DNA of 64,000 nt from Henckelia pumila (lineage: Eukaryota > Streptophyta > Magnoliopsida > Lamiales > Gesneriaceae), in contig NC_133122.1 of assembly GCF_033568475.1 (NCBI RefSeq), forward strand, positions 139,879,402-139,943,401, written 5' to 3'. The translations under genes were made by a program, and so were the position numbers. Positions 59,844-64,000 of this stretch are shown here, piece after piece. Below the pieces are notes generated by a model, which had not been told where the DNA came from, made no database searches, and was given only the letters and a program-made list of their open reading frames with translations. The first letter of the stretch is position 1. Each line of letters starts with the position of its first letter.

Positions 59844-59939
59844 ATGGCTTCTATTAGATTGGATGCGTCTAAGCAATACTACGCTACCAGCAGTCTCGTG
59901 TTAGGCTATGCTCTTTGCTCTAGCTTACTTACTTGTTAA
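59844..59939 (+). CDS. Upstream ORF of the mtSSB gene (31 codons)
   Basis: First ATG before the mtSSB start, context CCTAATGGCT. It encodes MASIRLDASKQYYATSSLVL and a few more residues, and stops at TAA 49 bases before the chosen main ATG. It could lower translation of the main frame if the mRNA starts upstream of it. A second upstream ATG at 59908 is in frame with mtSSB. Transcript start is unknown, so this is tentative. Confidence 0.35.
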   Translation: MASIRLDASKQYYATSSLVLGYALCSSLLTC

Positions 59940-59988
59940 CCTTGAACCTCTTGCCAAAAGCCTCCGCTTGTTTGACGTTGGCTCTCAG

Positions 59989-62701
59989 ATGAGAATGACT
60001 TCTTTCTTCAAACTCCTCAAAATTCCTCGCAACTCATCTTCCATAGGTAACCTTTTTAATTCATTACTCGAACCATTTCTACATTTGCTTGCTCTGGAAT
60101 TTTAGCCAACGCAGTTCTTGGAACGCTACTTTTATGTTATTGTTCTTTAGTTTTTTTTTCTTTTTTTTTTTTTCTGAATCTCGACATGGGTTCTCTTTTT
60201 ATTTCAAGAAAGAATGAGTGAAGCGTAGTGGTTGATGGTTTCGGATAAAATCTCAAATAATTTATCACATTGTTGTAGCAATTGGTTTGAAAGAAAGCTC
60301 AAAGCTGTTTTCTACCGGGGGATTCGGAGACACTGATGCAAATGAACGTGGGAAAGGTGGTTTGGAAATTGATGACGATGACTTTCTTGCGGATAAGCCA
60401 GATTTAAAACTCCAGACTGTAGATCCCAAAAAAGGATGGAATTTTCGTGGTGTCCATAAGGTATATCGGTAACAACATATGAACACATTTAGGTTCTTTT
60501 GGAGTTCAATCTCCTTTTTGGTGATGACTGTAAGTTTTAAATATTCGGGTTTACATCAACATGGATTAGTTGTTATTTTTATCCATTCCTTTGCAGTTAT
60601 TGAATTAGTGAGAACAGGTGAAGCTTATAAGAATGCTGGTTTCAAATTGATATGTTTCCCAACAATGCAACAACGAGCTCTATTGCAAAGTTTCTGAATT
60701 ATTTTGGGAAAATTGTCAAGTTTTGGATATGAATATTCCGTTTCCACATCTTATTCCAAACAAATGCTGATCTAATACTGTATGTCATCTGAGTTGCTCT
60801 TTTGCCTAAACATGGATCTTGTGTCCTCAAATTTGCCATTGATGACTGCACTGTTGATTGTTGTTTTTCAGTGTCCTTGATTAAAAATCTTTTTCCTTTT
60901 TTTTTACAAAAAAAATTGACAGGCCATTGTGTGTGGGAAAGTTGGGCAAGCCCCCGTCCAAAAAATTCTGAGAAATGGCCGAACTGTAACTGTTTTTACC
61001 GTTGGAACTGGCGGCATGTATGACCAAAGACAAGTTGGTGCTACTGACTTGCCAAAACCAGCTCAGTGGCATCGCATTGCAGTGCATAACCCTATGCTTG
61101 GGGCTTATGCAGTTCAACAACTTGTGAAAAAGTAGGAATGCATTTAATTTAGTTTGATCCATTTTTGGATTTTACATTTCTATCTAATGAATAGATGTTC
61201 TTTTGCCAGCTCTTCGGTTTATGTTGAGGGCGAACTTGAAACAAGAGTTTACAACGACAGCATTAATGGTGACATAAAAAGTATTCCAGAAATTGTCGTG
61301 CGTCGTGATGGTATGTGAACTTGATATTTTATGCATGTTCCTGTGTGCCTTTTCTTCCATGTCATCTAAGCTATAATTATATTTACCCCTGTACCCTCAT
61401 TGGTATCCATATTGGTTTATTTATTGCTTCAATCTGCAAGTCATTCTCTTTAACTATCTTAGTTATGTTTACCTCCTCATTTTTGTTCATCTATCAATTT
61501 ATTCAAATAAAGCATTTAAATTTAAGATTCTATTTTCTGAGGTTGTGATGACTTTAATAAATCAAAAGTCTTTTGTTGTATTTTGCTTCTCCTCCTGTAT
61601 TTCTAAGGGCATTTATACAGGTATACTAGACTAGTTCTATCCATTTACCATTGATTCAGCTTCATTAATTTAGTGATTTTAGAAAATGTTCGTAGAATCC
61701 CAAATCCAGAGAACATCCTAGTTCTCCCATACGTCGTTTTATGCCAAACAAATTTTATCTTGGTTTGAATGATTGTATTTGTGGCTGATGCCACGGTATC
61801 GGTGAGTGTTCAGAAGCATTGCATTGTATTGCAATTGATTGAAATTTAATTCATTTGTCCAATTTGTTGTTGACCTCTGAAAGTTTGAGTGAGAATAATA
61901 AATAATTTGATGATCCATTAATATTGAAGTACATCTAACTCAAAAGGGTTGATACGGGCATGAAGTAAGGCTACCACCTTTCACTTGCATTTCATTTAGA
62001 CACTCTTTTTTATTTTTCTAAAAAATTGTTTGAATACCATTTTCTGTGCATTTGCCCGAGAACTTTTCATTATGTTGAGCAAATTCCATCATCTAACTTT
62101 GCATCAAACTCTAACGTCAAATGATTTACACAAAGACAGTAATTTCTAACGCTAGTCTGTAGGAAGACAAGACCCTTCAGTCCAAACAAAAGTAGTTTCT
62201 GTGATTTAGTCTAATCTTTAGTTGTACCATCTCCTTGTATTGAATTGAAACAACTAGCAGGATACCTAAAAAATCCCGTGGTTGGTTACATGGTTTTGGT
62301 GTATGTACTGCCTAAAGAATGGTGGATATGAAATGACAAGATTTACGTATCTTGTTTCTGATGAAAATATCATACGTCTAAACTCGGTTATAACCTAACT
62401 ACAAACTATAACTACTCAATGGTGTACATATTTTGGTTATCAAGTCTCTTAATAGTTTTAATCCGATACTGTTGCAGGGCGAGTTCGCTTAATAAAAGGA
62501 GGGCAAAGCGCGAGTAACATTTCTATTGATGACCTGCGTAAGTTATATTCTATTATTTTTCACAAGTGATAGTCTTTAATTGGGAATGATACTTGATCAC
62601 GGCTTACGGAAAAACAGTGTTTGATTTCCCATTAAGAAATTTAGCTGATTCTTAGTAATTTTTTTCCCTTTCTTTAACTTGTAGGGGAAGGGTTACTATG
62701 A
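59989..62701 (+). CDS. Mitochondrial single-stranded DNA-binding protein
   Basis: Binds single-stranded DNA in mitochondrial replication and recombination; bacterial-type SSB with an OB fold. Six exons: 59989-60046, 60279-60460, 60923-61131, 61210-61310, 62478-62537 and 62685-62701, in phase, 208 residues, close to the Arabidopsis protein. The leader (MRMTSFFKLLKIPRNSSS) is basic and Ser-rich as for mitochondrial import. An acidic linker follows (IDDDDFLADKPD). The OB fold starts at KKGWNFRGVHK and includes GKVGQAPVQKILRNG, VFTVGTGGMYDQR, PAQWHRIAVHN and SSVYVEGELETRVYND. It ends DDLREGLL. An alternative start six bases on (59995) is equally good; the in-frame ATG at 59908 would add 27 residues and seems less likely. 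Confidence 0.95.
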
Positions 62702-64000
62702 TGACCAAATACACATCTTTGTGTGAAGATGATCGACAGAATGATCGTCACTGTGTGGAGGAATTATGTTGATTTTAGACTGCTACTTGCTACCCAGTCT
62801 AGAGCCAAAGAAAAAAAGGTGTTTTCTTAGAACTAGTATTTAAGGAGAGAACTAGCTACTGTTTCTTGCGCCAATATTAGCATTTTGGTAACCAAAGTTG
62901 GTATCTTTCTCTGTTTCTGGTAGTTTATGACGCGAAAGTCGGTCCAGTTCCTGTATATCCAGAGAAAGACCGGTTGTAGCATTCATATCGTATGTACGAT
63001 TGAGTCTAATGTTTTCTTTTATGGAGTTTCTACATAGATACATGTCAACTTTACTAGGTGTATCATATTATTACATTCTGATTCCATTGCCCATTTTATG
63101 TTTAAATCTAAATAAAACGTGGATCTTATTTTCATCAACCACCCATTCTTATATGCTTTATTTCTAAAACCAGAGCAAAACTTTATTATACGTAATGAGT
63201 TGTGAAATAAAAAATAAAAAAGAAGAAGAGGGAATTATTATTTTTTTTTACAAAAAATAAAAAAACTGAAGCCAGAAATATGAAAAATAATCTCCCTGAA
63301 ATGAGTGATGCCATAGAAAAATTTTGAAATTTTATATGGGATCTAATATTTTTAAAATTATATTAAGTTCAAACTAATCAAAATACATGCTTACTGAAAT
63401 TGATTTGATTGTTTAATTAATTAAAAAAAATGAAATTGGGGGAAGATCCACCCATTTGTTTTGTTGGAAGAGACAGAGACAGTGACTGATGCAGATGCTA
63501 GCCATTTTCATAGCGACAAAATCTTCCTTAAACAACCCAATAATTTCGAAGCACTTGCACAGAAAACCAAAAAACTATTAAAGAAAGCTTTTTATTATTA
63601 TAATTAGTCCAAATCTTTTTTGACAAAATATCCCAAATGACTGGAAAACATCAAACTTCATGAATAATTTCTCCAAAAATTGAATTTTGGGTGCATTCAA
63701 ACTTCCATTTTGAGTTCGTGTCAACATGGCCAAACTCAACATTTCAACCAGCCTCTATTTCCGGGAAATATCCAAGCGACATTGAAAAGGAGTGTAGGGA
63801 AGCCAGAATCTTGCTTGAAAACAATACTATGCATATTCTTTGTTGGCTTCATCACGATCAATAAAATTATAAGCCAGCTTCTATATAATATATATGAATC
63901 AATTTAGACTTATAAAACGAGTCATTTTTCCGTGTTGGGTATGTGTAAGTTTGTTCATATGTTTTTCCAAAAGAATATTTGGTGTCCATGTATTCATGTG
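62702..64000. other. mtSSB 3' flank and AT-rich intergenic DNA
   Basis: An AATAAA signal at about 63112 may end the mtSSB transcript. After that I see no gene. A 75-codon open frame at 63680-63907 is unrecognised. Confidence 0.45.

Overview
The window is plant nuclear DNA, from a eudicot. The genes have plant-type introns (GT..AG, often 100 to 1,500 bases). The intergenic DNA is very AT-rich and full of Copia and Gypsy LTR retrotransposons, solo LTRs and MITEs. The proteins belong to plant families: plastid histidinol dehydrogenase, an LRR receptor-like pseudokinase, the SNARE USE1 and mitochondrial SSB. The species cannot be named from the sequence; an asterid is only a guess.

Layout. (1) 1-10331 and 34854-45158 are the arms of a near-identical inverted duplication of about 10.3 kb with a 24.5-kb spacer. 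Each arm holds histidinol dehydrogenase (HDH) exons convergent with an LRR receptor-like pseudokinase gene. The right-hand RLK (38834-42071) is intact at 788 codons. The left-hand one has a nonsense codon and a 1-base deletion in its kinase exon 3. The right-hand HDH (42616-49146, minus) is complete in 14 exons and 467 codons. The left-hand HDH enters from outside the window.

(2) The spacer 10332-34853 holds a Helitron-like basic ORF whose intron contains a 3.08-kb solo LTR (TSD GTTAT), a hAT-type MITE, a 1.70-kb solo LTR, and a young Copia element (21903-26918, TSD GTGTA) with one internal TGA and one frameshift. It also holds a decayed USE1 SNARE pseudogene (27252-30974) with a 997-bp solo LTR in an intron, and a palindrome of two Copia RT/RNase H fragments (31254-33832).

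(3) 33832-34858 is an extra inverted copy of the HDH promoter, exon 1 and part of intron 1 (other copy 48573-49618). Both copies carry a Copia LTR about 170 bp upstream of the HDH start codon on the same strand, so the LTR may drive HDH. The breakpoints of the nested inverted repeats abut or share 1-5 bases, which looks like template switching or end joining with microhomology. An assembly error is the main alternative.

(4) 49619-64000 holds a potentially autonomous Copia element (51591-56611, intact 1,490-codon polyprotein, LTRs with one visible difference, unusual TA...GA termini). It is followed by MITE-like repeat DNA and an intact six-exon mitochondrial SSB gene (59989-62701).

No operon, CRISPR array or dedicated defence system is present. 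The genes are unrelated housekeeping or receptor functions. The main interest lies in the rearrangement architecture and the transposon-gene junctions.
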